A DNA stretch of 64,000 bases from positions 62,001-126,000 of the forward strand of contig JAIELH010000011.1 in the NCBI GenBank assembly GCA_019753125.1, given 5' to 3'. Source of the DNA: Gallionellaceae bacterium (GTDB lineage: Bacteria > Pseudomonadota > Gammaproteobacteria > Burkholderiales > Gallionellaceae). Positions 46,010 to 55,104 of the stretch are shown piece after piece; positions within the stretch are counted from its first letter, which is position 1; each line of letters begins with the position of its first letter. The translations under genes were made by a program, and so were the position numbers. Under the pieces are notes generated by a model. The model was not told the DNA's origin. It made no database searches and saw only the letters and a list, made by a program, of their open reading frames with translations.

Positions 46010-46867
46010 ATGGATTCGGCGATTCGGCAGTGTCTGGGGCCTAACGGCTTCTTCCTGAAGGGCGGCGAAGACGCCGTGCTGTTGGTGCATGGCTTGACCG
46101 GAACCCCAGCGGAGATGCGCGCGATCGCCAACCAGCTCGCCAAGGACGGATTCACAGTCATGTGCCCGAGGTTATCCGGGCATTGCGGCAGCGTCGGGGA
46201 ACTGAAACGCTCGAAGTGGCAGGACTGGTACGGCTCCATCGAACAGGCCTTCGAGGCGCTCAAGCGGGAGCATCCGCGCGTTTATGTGGCCGGTTTGTCG
46301 ATGGGCGCGCTGATCGCGCTCAAGCTGGCGGAAGAAAAAGGGCAACGGGTAAACGGGTTGGGGCTGCTATCCACCACCTTCTTCTACGATGGCTGGAACA
46401 TACCGCATCACCGGCAAAAATTCCTGCTGCCCATCGTGCTGTACAGCCCGCTGCGCTACTTCATGTCATGGCACGAACTTCCGCCCTACGGCATCAAATG
46501 CGAGCGCACGCGCGCCTTCGTACATTCCGTGCTGACGCAACGTGATGCGTTGTCCGCCGAAAAAGTCGGAATTTTCCGTACCCCTGCGGTGACCATCCAT
46601 GAAAGTTTCAAACTGGTCCGCACGGTAAAAAAACTGCTGCCCAGCGTTCATTCACCGACGTTGATCGTGCATTCCACCGAAGATGACATGGCCAGTATAA
46701 AAAATGCGCACTACGTAGCCAGGCACATCTCCTCAGACAAGGTGGAAACCTATTTCGTCGATGACACCTACCACGTGCTGACGCTGGACAAACGCAAGAA
46801 CGATATTGCGCAGCGGCTGGGCGCCTTTTTCAAAAGCTGCGCCACGAGGGAAGCTGCGGCCGTTTGA
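46010..46867 (+). CDS. Alpha/beta hydrolase (carboxylesterase/acyltransferase-like)
   Basis: 285 residues. Oxyanion motif H-G-L-T-G-T-P, nucleophile elbow G-L-S-M-G (Ser97), acid in H-S-T-E-D-D and histidine in D-T-Y-H-V-L-T. Closest in plan to Est30/monoacylglycerol-lipase-like enzymes. It follows the aminotransferase by 11 nt and may release or transfer the acyl chain. Last gene of the presumed cluster. Confidence 0.85.
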   Translation: MDSAIRQCLGPNGFFLKGGEDAVLLVHGLTGTPAEMRAIANQLAKDGFTVMCPRLSGHCGSVGELKRSKWQDWYGSIEQAFEALKREHPRVYVAGLSMGALIALKLAEEKGQRVNGLGLLSTTFFYDGWNIPHHRQKFLLPIVLYSPLRYFMSWHELPPYGIKCERTRAFVHSVLTQRDALSAEKVGIFRTPAVTIHESFKLVRTVKKLLPSVHSPTLIVHSTEDDMASIKNAHYVARHISSDKVETYFVDDTYHVLTLDKRKNDIAQRLGAFFKSCATREAAAV

Positions 46868-46948
46868 TGTGCTTACACGGAATTGCGCCAACGCTATAAC
46901 GCTTGCTACATGTTGTGATCGAGGTTTAGCGGTGCCCTTTAACCGCAA

Positions 46949-48487
46949 ATGCCGCTCCGGGCATTATCGGTTATTCTCTATGTGCCTCAAGCATTGTTTA
47001 GCCTGATATTCAAATTGCAGAAATCACACATTCTCGCGTTGGCCGCAGGGCTGTCCTGCGTATTCGGTTTTGCGCCGTTTGGAATATTTCCGATTCCGGT
47101 GTTAGCGCTCGCTTTGCTGTTTGCGCTGTGGGCAAACGCCGCTACGCCGCGTACTGCGGCATGGGCGGGTTTTGCCTTTGGTTTGGGCCTGTTCAGCGCA
47201 GGCATCGGCTGGATCTATGTCGCGCTGCACGATTATGGCGACATGCCGCTGCTGCTGGCGTTGCCTGCCACACTGTTGTTTGCCGCGTTTCTTGCGCTGT
47301 TCCCGGCGTTGGCCGGCTATGCGCAGGCGCGTCTTGCCGGTGCGCAGCGGCTGCGCACCGTGCTGGCGATGCCGGCAGCCTGGGTGCTGATCGAATGGGT
47401 GCGCGGCACGATCTTTACCGGCTTCCCGTGGCTGACCTTCGGCTATGCGCACAGCGACAGCCCGTTGGCCGGCTACGCGCCGCTGTTCGGTGCGTATGGC
47501 GTATCGCTGGTAGCGGCGATCAGCTCGGGTTTGCTCGCGATGCTCTGGCATCAGCGCTGGAGCAGGCATGGGGGGGCGGCGTTGGCGATGCTTGCCGTGT
47601 TATGGGTCGGCGGCGCGCTGCTGCATACGGTGCCATGGACGCAGCCGCAGGGTGAGCCGTTCAGCGTGGCGCTGGTGCAGGGTAACATCGCGCAGGAAAT
47701 CAAGTTCAATGAGGGCGCGTTGGCCGGCACGCTGGAGACCCACCGGCGCCTCGCAATGCAACACGACGCGCACCTGACCGTGCTGCCGGAGACCGCGCTG
47801 CCGCTGTTGCGCCACCAGATACCGCCGCAGTTGTTCGAACAACTGCGCGATCACGCCAGAAAAAACGGCGGCGACATGCTGATCGGCTCGTTCGAGCGCA
47901 ACAACGGCAGCTACTACAACAGTGTGCTGACACTGGGCACGGCGGACGAGCAGCACTATCGCAAGCAGCATCTGGTGCCGTTCGGCGAATTCATCCCGTT
48001 GCGCACGCTGCTCGGCTGGCTGATCAACGGCGTGCTCAACATCCCGATGGGCGACCTGGCGCGTGGCGATGCGCGGCAAGCGCCGCTCGCTGTCGCCGGG
48101 CAGCGTGTCGCGGCGAACATCTGCTACGAGGACGTATTCGGCGAAGAGATCATCCGTGCGCTGCCGCAGGCCACACTGCTGGTCAACTTCACCAACGATG
48201 CCTGGTACGGCTATTCCCACGCGGCGGCGCAGCACAACCAGATTTCGCAACTGCGCGCGCTGGAGAGCGGGCGCATGATGCTGCGCGCCACCAATACCGG
48301 CGTGACGTCGATTATCGGTGCGGACGGCAGTATCTTGCAGCAGTTGCCGCAACATCAGGAAGGCGTGCTGCAAGGGCAGGCGCAAGGCTATGAAGGTATC
48401 ACCCCCTATGTGCGCTGGGGCAATACTGCGGTGATGGCGCTGATCGCGTTGATGCTGGCCGGTGCATGGAGAACGGCCAGACGATGA
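46949..48487 (+). CDS. lnt: Apolipoprotein N-acyltransferase
   Basis: 512 residues. Six or so membrane helices precede a nitrilase-like periplasmic domain with the Glu-Lys-Cys triad: L-P-E-T-A-L-P, Y-R-K-Q-H-L-V-P-F-G-E-F and N-I-C-Y-E-D-V-F. It N-acylates lipoproteins such as LptM. The ATG at 46949 gives a normal N-terminus. Overlaps the GIY-YIG gene (ATGA). Upstream gap of 81 nt from the hydrolase; whether it belongs to the lipid cluster operon is open. Confidence 0.95.
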   Translation: MPLRALSVILYVPQALFSLIFKLQKSHILALAAGLSCVFGFAPFGIFPIPVLALALLFALWANAATPRTAAWAGFAFGLGLFSAGIGWIYVALHDYGDMPLLLALPATLLFAAFLALFPALAGYAQARLAGAQRLRTVLAMPAAWVLIEWVRGTIFTGFPWLTFGYAHSDSPLAGYAPLFGAYGVSLVAAISSGLLAMLWHQRWSRHGGAALAMLAVLWVGGALLHTVPWTQPQGEPFSVALVQGNIAQEIKFNEGALAGTLETHRRLAMQHDAHLTVLPETALPLLRHQIPPQLFEQLRDHARKNGGDMLIGSFERNNGSYYNSVLTLGTADEQHYRKQHLVPFGEFIPLRTLLGWLINGVLNIPMGDLARGDARQAPLAVAGQRVAANICYEDVFGEEIIRALPQATLLVNFTNDAWYGYSHAAAQHNQISQLRALESGRMMLRATNTGVTSIIGADGSILQQLPQHQEGVLQGQAQGYEGITPYVRWGNTAVMALIALMLAGAWRTARR

Positions 48488-48735
48488 CCTGGTTGTGCTA
48501 CCTGCTGCGCTGTGCCGACGACACGCTGTATTGCGGCATCACCAACGATCTGGAGAAGCGTCTCGCGGCGCACAATGCCGGCACGGCGGCCAAATACACG
48601 CATGCGCGCGGCCCGGTGGAACTGGTATTTGCCGAGCCTTGCGCCGACAGGTCCGCCGCATCGAAACGCGAGATGGAGATCAAAGCCCTGACGCGCGCAA
48701 AGAAGCTGGCATTGATCCACTCAAGCTTGAAATGA
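48484..48735 (+). CDS. GIY-YIG domain protein (UPF0213/YhbQ-like)
   Basis: 83 residues covering a minimal GIY-YIG nuclease fold: W-L-C-Y-L-L-R-C-A-D-D-T-L-Y-C-G-I-T-N-D (GIY replaced by CYL, YIG by YCG), arginine in L-E-K-R-L and the later E. Homologues are putative nucleases of unknown role. Start at 48484 overlaps the lnt stop; a longer start at 48466 also exists. Confidence 0.9.
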   Translation: MTWLCYLLRCADDTLYCGITNDLEKRLAAHNAGTAAKYTHARGPVELVFAEPCADRSAASKREMEIKALTRAKKLALIHSSLK

Positions 48736-48789
48736 TTTTGCTATTCGCTTGCCTTTCAAGCGTGGCGGCATGGCGCCACATATATGGCA

Positions 48790-49254
48790 TCAGACATCTA
48801 TATCGAGGCTGTGGGGCGTGACTTTTTCATCGTAAGGGGCTTGCCCGGATTCGAACAGATGCATCTGCCGCTCACGGTGGCCTTCACCGGAAGGCGCAGG
48901 ACGCTCCGTCGCCCTCCGCTCCATCGGATGCTCGCCTGGAGCCGCCTGCGGAAGCAGGAACTCGCGAAGTGTAGTCCACTTTACTTCGCCATGCGGCAAC
49001 GCATTAAACAGGCCGATAGCCGCTTCCTGCGTCAATATATGAGTATGAATGCCTTCCACGACAAATACCTCGCATATGAATTCGCCGCCATGCGCTTCGA
49101 GGATTTCCACCCGGTCATGATGGGTAAGCAATGCATTGTGCAGACCCAGCCTGGTGGGTGGATGGATCGAATAATCGACCAAGCGCGGCGAACCGTCCGC
49201 CTTGCGGTATTCCTTAGGCAGGAGCGATGACCAGTAGCGGACTATGAATCGCAT
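48790..49254 (-). CDS. Hypothetical protein
   Basis: 154 residues, no recognised domain. The stretch H-G-G-E-F-I-C-E-V-F-V-V-E-G-I-H-T-H-I-L-T and E-V-K-W-T-T-L-R-E-F-L looks like folded protein and the composition is less arginine-biased than the opposite-strand frame (48784-49230), so the minus frame is preferred. The C-terminal 40 residues are polar and possibly disordered. No clear ribosome site. Convergent with the GIY-YIG gene. Confidence 0.45.
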   Translation of the reverse strand: MRFIVRYWSSLLPKEYRKADGSPRLVDYSIHPPTRLGLHNALLTHHDRVEILEAHGGEFICEVFVVEGIHTHILTQEAAIGLFNALPHGEVKWTTLREFLLPQAAPGEHPMERRATERPAPSGEGHRERQMHLFESGQAPYDEKVTPHSLDIDV

Positions 49255-49581
49255 TGTGATGGTTTTATTGCATGGTGAAAGGGTGCCATGTATGTGTTCA
49301 TGCTTCCGTTGAAATTGTCATATACCTGCACGAAGATCGCGCCAAAAATGGCTCTCTCTTCCTGCCGGTTTGCCGGCCTTCTTCGCCGGCAAGGCCCTGT
49401 CCTCACTTCAGACCATGCCACTGCGCTCCGTGTTCCTTGACGCACTCATTATGCAGTATCACGCAATTGCGCCGCAAACTGGTTTGGCCACGCCATAAAT
49501 CAGGCGGCCGGTTAAACACATCCCTACACAACGCCAGAAAACCAGTAAAATGCGCCACTTTGCAACCGCATGAAATAACCG
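49255..49581. other. Gap upstream of glyQ
   Basis: 327 nt without a supported gene. It contains a perfect hairpin TTGCCGGC/GCCGGCAA (49370-49392, 7-nt loop, no T-tract) and TAAAAT at 49546-49551, a weak -10 candidate for glyQ. Short frames here lack ribosome sites. Confidence 0.5.
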
Positions 49582-50541
49582 ATGCTTAACTCTGGTTCCA
49601 ACATGCTGAGCCAAGGGCTCAGCTTTCAGCAAATTATTTTGACGCTCCAGAATTATTGGGACAAGCAGGGCTGCGCGCTGTTGCAGCCTTATGATATGGA
49701 AGTCGGGGCGGGCACTTCGCACACCGCCACGTTCCTGCGCGCGCTCGGCCCGGAACCCTGGAAGGCCGCTTACGTGCAGCCGTCGCGCCGCCCCAAGGAC
49801 GGGCGCTACGGCGAGAATCCGAACCGTTTGCAGCATTACTACCAGTTCCAGGTGGTGTTGAAGCCATCGCCTGCCAATATTCTCGATTTGTATCTCGGCT
49901 CGCTGGAGGCGCTCGGCTTCGATCTCAAACAAAACGATATCCGCTTCGTCGAGGATGACTGGGAGAACCCGACACTTGGTGCATGGGGCCTGGGCTGGGA
50001 AGTGTGGCTGAACGGCATGGAAGTGACGCAGTTCACCTATTTCCAGCAGGTCGGCGGCATCGACTGCAAGCCGATCACCGGCGAGATCACTTATGGACTG
50101 GAGCGGCTGGCGATGTACCTGCAAGGCGTCGAAAACGTATTCGACCTGACCTGGACGCCGGGCGTCAGCTACCGCGATGTGTACCACCAGAACGAGGTCG
50201 AGCAATCGGCTTACAATTTCGAGCACAGCGATGTGGAATTTCTGCTCGGCGCATTCGGCAGCCACGAGAAACAGGCCAAACACCTGATGGAGCAGCAGCT
50301 CGCACTGCCCGCCTACGAACAAGTACTAAAAGCCGCGCACACCTTTAACCTGCTGGATGCGCGCGGCGCGATTTCCGTCACCGAGCGGGCCGCCTACATT
50401 GGGCGCATCCGCAACCTGGCACGCAGCGTCGCGAGGAGCTACAAGGAGAGCCGCAGGCGGCTTGATCCGCCGTTTCCGATGGCGCCGCGCGAATGGGCCA
50501 ACGAAGCGATTGCGCAGATGGATATGGAGGCTGCCAAATGA
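49582..50541 (+). CDS. glyQ: Glycyl-tRNA synthetase alpha subunit
   Basis: 319 residues. Class II core with [32 protein letters not shown] and F-T-Y-F-Q-Q-V-G-G. Forms an alpha2beta2 enzyme with GlyS. A start at 49603 (M-L-S-Q) is also possible. ATGA overlap with glyS. Confidence 0.97.
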   Translation: MLNSGSNMLSQGLSFQQIILTLQNYWDKQGCALLQPYDMEVGAGTSHTATFLRALGPEPWKAAYVQPSRRPKDGRYGENPNRLQHYYQFQVVLKPSPANILDLYLGSLEALGFDLKQNDIRFVEDDWENPTLGAWGLGWEVWLNGMEVTQFTYFQQVGGIDCKPITGEITYGLERLAMYLQGVENVFDLTWTPGVSYRDVYHQNEVEQSAYNFEHSDVEFLLGAFGSHEKQAKHLMEQQLALPAYEQVLKAAHTFNLLDARGAISVTERAAYIGRIRNLARSVARSYKESRRRLDPPFPMAPREWANEAIAQMDMEAAK

Positions 50542-52757
50542 CGGCCAGCAAAAACCTGCTTGTAGAACTGCATGTCGAGGAATTGCCGCCGAAGTCGCTG
50601 AAGAAACTGGGCGACAGTTTTGCCGAGGTGCTGGCGGCAAGCCTCAAGAATCAAGGGTTGGCAGCAAGCGATGCGAGAGTGACGGCATATGCCTCGCCGC
50701 GCCGCCTCGCGGTGCATCTCACCAGCGTCGCGGCGCAAGCGGCCGACAAATCCGTAGCGCAAAAACTGATGCCTGTGTCCGTGGGGCTGGATGCGCATGG
50801 CCAACCCACTCCTGCCTTGCTCAAGAAACTTGCCAGTCTCGGGGTTAATGTAACAGCGGGCGCAGATGCCTCGGTCGTATCCAACCTGAAGCGCGCGCCG
50901 GATGGCAAAACTGAAGCACTGTTTTTCGACAGCGTGGTCAAGGGTGCAACGCTGGCAGAGGGTTTGCAGAAAGCACTCGATGAAACACTGGCGAAGCTGC
51001 CGATTGCCAAGGTGATGACCTATCAGCGCTACCCCGCCGCCAATAAAATTCAATGGACAAATGATAAAGGCGTAGCGATAAACTGGGCAAATGATTCCGG
51101 CAAGCCCATATCATGGGTTACTGAGACGGTACATTTTGTTCGCCCAGCACATAATCTAATAGCGTTATACGGCACAGAGATTGTCCCAGTTTCAGCGCTC
51201 AGCTTGACCGCCGGGCGCGCGACGCAAGGCCATCGCTTCGAAGCGGCAAGCGCAATGCTGGAAATCCGTGATGCCGACAGCTACGAAGCGCAGATGGAAA
51301 GCGAAGGCGCGGTGATTCCCGGTTTTGAAAAACGCCGCGCCGAGATCGCCGGACAGCTTGCCGCAGCCGCTGCCCGGGAAGGTTTGCAGCCGATTAACGA
51401 CGACGCGCTGCTCGACGAGGTGACCGCGCTGGTCGAACGCCCCAATGTGCTGCTCGGAAAATTCGAATCCGAGTTTCTCGCCGTGCCGCAGGAATGCCTG
51501 ATCCTGACGATGAAGGCGAACCAGAAATATTTCCCGCTGTTGGACAAGAACGGCAAACTTACGAACAAATTTCTGATCGTGTCGAACATACGTCCGGCGG
51601 ATGCCAGCCTGGTGATCGGCGGCAACGAACGGGTGGTGCGCCCGCGCCTGGCCGATGCAAAATTTTTCTTCGACCAGGATCGCAAGAAGCCGCTGGATTC
51701 CCGCGTGCACGGTCTGGACAAGGTGGTGTACCACAACAAGCTTGGCAGCCAGGGTGATCGCGTAAATCGCGTGCAGACCATTGCCCGCGCCATCGGCCAG
51801 CAGTTGGGCAGCGAGACGCTCGCCTTGCAGGCCGATCAGGCCGCGTTGCTGTCCAAGGCCGACCTGCTGACCGATATGGTCGGCGAGTTCCCCGAGTTGC
51901 AGGGCATCATGGGGCGCTATTATGCGCAGCACGACAGACTGAGCGACGATATCGCGTATGCGATCGAAGACCATTACAAGCCGCGCTTTGCCGGCGACGA
52001 GTTGCCGCGCAACAGGGTCGGTATCTGCGTCGCGCTGGCCGACAAGCTCGAAACGCTGGTCGGCATGTTCGGCATCGGGCAGATTCCGACCGGCGACAAA
52101 GACCCGTTCGCGTTGCGCCGCCATGCGCTGGGTGTCATCCGCATAATGACTGAGGTGGATTGTGATATAAAACTCTCTGAATTGGTCAGCCTCGCAAGAG
52201 ATACATTTTCAGTTGTATCAGATTTCGATGGTGCAAGAATCCATCATGATGTTATGCATTTCATTTATGATCGTTACTCTGGAATGCTAAAAGAACTAGA
52301 ATTCACTCCACAAGAAATTGAGGCTGTTCTTTCCATACGACCCCAACCAAATCCGTCCCAGGTTATCAAACGCATCCATGCAGTGCGCGCTTTCGCCGCC
52401 TTGCCGGAAGCCGCCGCACTGGCCGCCGCGAACAAACGTGTAAGCAATATCCTCAAAAAATCCGAAAATAATGCGAGCGGCGAGGTCGATGCCGCTTTGC
52501 TGCAAGAGCCTGCCGAACAGGCGCTGCATCGGGCGTTGAGCCAGATTGCACCCAAGGCCGATGCCGCATTTGCGGCGGGTGACTATACCGCTTCGTTGCA
52601 GGCGCTGGCCGCATTGCGCGTGCCGGTGGACGCATTCTTCGACAGCGTCATGGTGAATGTCGAAGATGCCGCGTTGCGCGCCAACCGCCTCGCGTTGCTC
52701 GCGCAGTTGCAGCAGGCGATGAACCGCGTCGCGGATATTTCCAAACTGGCGGCATGA
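50538..52757 (+). CDS. glyS: Glycyl-tRNA synthetase beta subunit (enlarged, mosaic)
   Basis: 739 residues against about 690 in E. coli. [14 protein letters not shown] at the start, V-F-R-P-type tRNA region and C-terminal DALR-like domain are standard. Two stretches have AT-rich, neighbour-unlike codon use: 51031-51190, which also carries about 20 extra residues (K-I-Q-W-T-N-D-K ... P-I-S-W-V-T), and 52141-52370. The extra segment lies before H-F-V-R-P-A-H. The protein is intact and must be functional as the only GlyS seen. Confidence 0.95.
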   Translation: MTASKNLLVELHVEELPPKSLKKLGDSFAEVLAASLKNQGLAASDARVTAYASPRRLAVHLTSVAAQAADKSVAQKLMPVSVGLDAHGQPTPALLKKLASLGVNVTAGADASVVSNLKRAPDGKTEALFFDSVVKGATLAEGLQKALDETLAKLPIAKVMTYQRYPAANKIQWTNDKGVAINWANDSGKPISWVTETVHFVRPAHNLIALYGTEIVPVSALSLTAGRATQGHRFEAASAMLEIRDADSYEAQMESEGAVIPGFEKRRAEIAGQLAAAAAREGLQPINDDALLDEVTALVERPNVLLGKFESEFLAVPQECLILTMKANQKYFPLLDKNGKLTNKFLIVSNIRPADASLVIGGNERVVRPRLADAKFFFDQDRKKPLDSRVHGLDKVVYHNKLGSQGDRVNRVQTIARAIGQQLGSETLALQADQAALLSKADLLTDMVGEFPELQGIMGRYYAQHDRLSDDIAYAIEDHYKPRFAGDELPRNRVGICVALADKLETLVGMFGIGQIPTGDKDPFALRRHALGVIRIMTEVDCDIKLSELVSLARDTFSVVSDFDGARIHHDVMHFIYDRYSGMLKELEFTPQEIEAVLSIRPQPNPSQVIKRIHAVRAFAALPEAAALAAANKRVSNILKKSENNASGEVDAALLQEPAEQALHRALSQIAPKADAAFAAGDYTASLQALAALRVPVDAFFDSVMVNVEDAALRANRLALLAQLQQAMNRVADISKLAA

Positions 52758-52810
52758 GAGGAAAAATAATTATGGGGTGCGCAGACATGTCTCCGCTTTT
52801 AAGAAGCAGC

Positions 52811-52879
52811 CGTAGGGTGGGCACGGTTTTCGTGCCCACCGTTCATCCGCGTGGGCACGAAAACCGTGCCCACCCTACG
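52811..52879. repeat. GTAGGGTGGG-family perfect hairpin before gmhB
   Basis: Two perfect 29-bp arms (52811-52839 and 52851-52879) around 11 nt. Its end is 2 nt before the gmhB ATG, so no ordinary ribosome site exists. Confidence 0.9.
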
Positions 52880-52881
52880 TT

Positions 52882-53415
52882 ATGAAACTCATCATTCTCG
52901 ACCGTGACGGCGTGATCAATTACGACTCGGACCAGTTCATCAAGAATCCGGAAGAGTGGAGGCCGATTCCCGGCAGTCTCGAAGCGATCGCGCAATTGAA
53001 CCAGAGCGGCTATCGCGTCGTGGTGGCGACCAACCAGTCCGGAATCGGGCGCGGATTGTTCGATATGGCAATGTTGAATGCGATCCACGACAAGATGCAC
53101 AAAGCTTGCGCCCTGGCCGGCGCGCGCATCGATGCGGTGTTTTTCTGCCCGCACGCCGCAGAGGCCGATTGCCATTGCCGCAAACCAAAGATTGGCATGC
53201 TGGAAGAAATTGCGGCGCGCTACAATTTCGGCAAGCTGATCGGTGTGCCGGTAGTGGGCGATTCGCTGCGCGATCTGCAATCTGCGGTGGCGCTGGGTGC
53301 GCAGCCTTATCTGGTATTGACCGGCAAAGGAATGAAAACACAGTCAGCGGGCGGCCTGCCGGAAAAGACTATCATCCTGCCCGATCTCGCGGCAGTCGCG
53401 GCAAAACTGCTGTAG
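52882..53415 (+). CDS. gmhB: D-glycero-beta-D-manno-heptose 1,7-bisphosphate 7-phosphatase
   Basis: 177-residue HAD phosphatase of ADP-heptose synthesis for LPS core. Motif I D-R-D-G-V-I-N, P-G-S-L-E-A-I, N-Q-S-G-I-G-R-G, zinc loop C-P-H-A-A-E-A-D-C-H-C-R-K-P and G-D-S-L-R-D-L. The ATG directly follows a long hairpin; translation could depend on that structure opening or on an unusual initiation. Followed by plsC, both serving outer-membrane lipid synthesis. Confidence 0.94.
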   Translation: MKLIILDRDGVINYDSDQFIKNPEEWRPIPGSLEAIAQLNQSGYRVVVATNQSGIGRGLFDMAMLNAIHDKMHKACALAGARIDAVFFCPHAAEADCHCRKPKIGMLEEIAARYNFGKLIGVPVVGDSLRDLQSAVALGAQPYLVLTGKGMKTQSAGGLPEKTIILPDLAAVAAKLL

Positions 53416-53452
53416 CGCCGCCCGATGAATCGCCTCTGCCATCCGGATTGAT

Positions 53453-54160
53453 ATGCTGGTTATACGCTCGCTGCTCTTCATGGTGTTGCAGATCATACTT
53501 ACACCGGTTTTTTCCACACTGGCGTTGCTGACTTTCCCTTTTCCGCCGTTGCTGCGCTACCGGCTGATTTCCAGCTATGCGCACACAATGTTGTGTCTGT
53601 TGCGCGTTGTATGCAACATTCGCCACGAGGTGCGCGGCGCGGAAAACATCCCGAAAGAACCGTGCATTATATTGTGCAAACACCAGTCCGCCTGGGAAAC
53701 GCTTGCGCTGCAGGTGGTTTTCCCGCCGCAGGTGTGGGTGCTGAAACGCGAACTGTTGTGGCTGCCTTTTTTCGGCTGGGGACTGGCGATGACCAGCCCG
53801 GTCGCGATCGACCGTGGCGACGGCAGGGGAGCGATGAAGCAATTGCTCAAACAGGGTAAAGACCGGCTTGCGCAAGGTTTCTGTGTCGTGATTTTCCCGG
53901 AGGGTACGCGTGTGCCGTTCGGCCAGCGCGGCAAATACAAGGTCGGCGGCGCGTTGCTGGCGGCAAGCAGCGGCGTACCGGTAGTGCCGGTGGCGCATAA
54001 TGCCGGGCGGTTATGGGGGCGCAATGCATTCAGCAAGCACCCCGGTTTGATCACGATGAGCATCGGCACGCCTATCGAAACGAAAGGCTTGAAGGCCGAA
54101 GAGATCAACCAGCGTGTCGAGGCCTGGATCGAGAATGAAATTCAGCAACTGCCGCACTAA
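53453..54160 (+). CDS. plsC: 1-acyl-sn-glycerol-3-phosphate acyltransferase
   Basis: 235 residues. One N-terminal membrane segment (about 5-30). The acyltransferase box reads K-H-Q-S-A-W-E, i.e. H-x4-E rather than H-x4-D, a variant I associate with beta-proteobacterial PlsC; the F-P-E-G-T-R box and V-P-V-V-P-V are normal. Makes phosphatidic acid at the inner membrane. Confidence 0.93.
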   Translation: MLVIRSLLFMVLQIILTPVFSTLALLTFPFPPLLRYRLISSYAHTMLCLLRVVCNIRHEVRGAENIPKEPCIILCKHQSAWETLALQVVFPPQVWVLKRELLWLPFFGWGLAMTSPVAIDRGDGRGAMKQLLKQGKDRLAQGFCVVIFPEGTRVPFGQRGKYKVGGALLAASSGVPVVPVAHNAGRLWGRNAFSKHPGLITMSIGTPIETKGLKAEEINQRVEAWIENEIQQLPH

Positions 54161-54180
54161 ATAAACCACATATTTCGCAC

Positions 54181-54984
54181 ATGCTGAGACGCCTGCGCAA
54201 TCTCATCACTCCCGCCAACGTGTCCACAAGGGGCAAGGCCGGAGCGTCCCCGTTGCTTCGCAATGACCCTCCCGCCGTTGAGCAGCGCGCCATCAACCTT
54301 GCCGGAAAAGATATTGCCTACACGCTGAAGCGTAGCGGCAAACGGCGCAGCATCGGCCTGCGCATCGACGACCGCGGCCTCACCGTCAGCATACCGAAGC
54401 GCGCCTCGGAGCGCTGGCTGCACAGCGTATTGCAGGACAAGGCGCATTGGGTGGTGGAGAAGCTGGATGGCTGGCAGCAGCGCAAGCCGCCGGAGACGCG
54501 CTGGGCGGACGGCGCGAACATCGCGTTCCTGGGCGAACAAATCACATTGCGGATACGGCAAGGCCTGTTTGCCACGCCTGCGCAGCAACGCGGCAACGAG
54601 TTGTGGCTGTTCGTTGTCGATGACAACGACACTACGCATATCGGGCGGGCGGTGTCGCACTGGTACCGCCATGCAGCCGAACAGTTATTTGCCCGGCGCG
54701 GCGCGCATTACGCGGCCTTGCTGGGCGTTGCGCCGCGCGCGATAAAGCTCTCGACGGCAAGAACACAGTGGGGTTGCTGCACCGCGCGCGGCACGGTGCG
54801 GCTGAATTTGCAGCTGATCAAGCTGCCGCTACCGTTGATTGATTATGTGGTGGCGCATGAGCTGGCGCACCTGCGCGAAATGAATCATTCGGCGGCATTC
54901 TGGCAGATAGTGGAAAGCGTTTGCCCGGAGCATGTGAAGCTGCGCCGCGAGCTCAAAGCAGTCGCGCTGCAACACCTGCTATAA
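54181..54984 (+). CDS. M48-like metallopeptidase domain protein (YgjP/DUF45)
   Basis: 267 residues. Zinc motif H-E-L-A-H-L-R-E-M-N-H (HExxH and second H) near residue 226; the domain from about 40 onward matches YgjP/WLM-type proteins. Residues about 12-35 (R-G-K-A-G-A-S-P-L-L-R-N-D) are encoded by a GTCATTGCGAAGCAAC-type repeat in inverse orientation and probably are an acquired N-terminus. Substrate unknown. Confidence 0.85.
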   Translation: MLRRLRNLITPANVSTRGKAGASPLLRNDPPAVEQRAINLAGKDIAYTLKRSGKRRSIGLRIDDRGLTVSIPKRASERWLHSVLQDKAHWVVEKLDGWQQRKPPETRWADGANIAFLGEQITLRIRQGLFATPAQQRGNELWLFVVDDNDTTHIGRAVSHWYRHAAEQLFARRGAHYAALLGVAPRAIKLSTARTQWGCCTARGTVRLNLQLIKLPLPLIDYVVAHELAHLREMNHSAAFWQIVESVCPEHVKLRRELKAVALQHLL

Positions 54985-55022
54985 TCTACTGCGCGAACCG
55001 GCATCGGGGCCGCGCAGTAGAT
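54984..55022 (+). terminator. Hairpin after the DUF45 gene
   Basis: ATCTACTGCGCG, 15-nt loop, CGCGCAGTAGAT, directly at the stop codon; followed by only two T, so a weak terminator. Confidence 0.5.
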
Positions 55023-55053
55023 TTATCGCTATGTATAACTTCCCGTTTGCCAC

Positions 55054-55079
55054 AAAAAGGCAGCGCACCTGCGCTGCCT
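55054..55079 (-). terminator. Terminator of the decarboxylase gene
   Basis: On the minus strand AGGCAGCGCA, 2 nt, TGCGCTGCCT, then TTTTT; 26 nt after the stop codon. Confidence 0.85.
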
Positions 55080-55104
55080 CTTCATTGCTGCGCCTCAATA
55101 ACGC

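Noticed and set aside
48822-48860. tRNA-like TTCGAATCC pattern on the minus strand
   Set aside because: Flanking bases do not form a T-stem, and no D-arm, anticodon arm or acceptor stem is found.
48784-49230. 148-residue plus-strand frame
   Set aside because: Arginine-rich and without domain; the minus-strand frame has more protein-like composition, though neither is certain.
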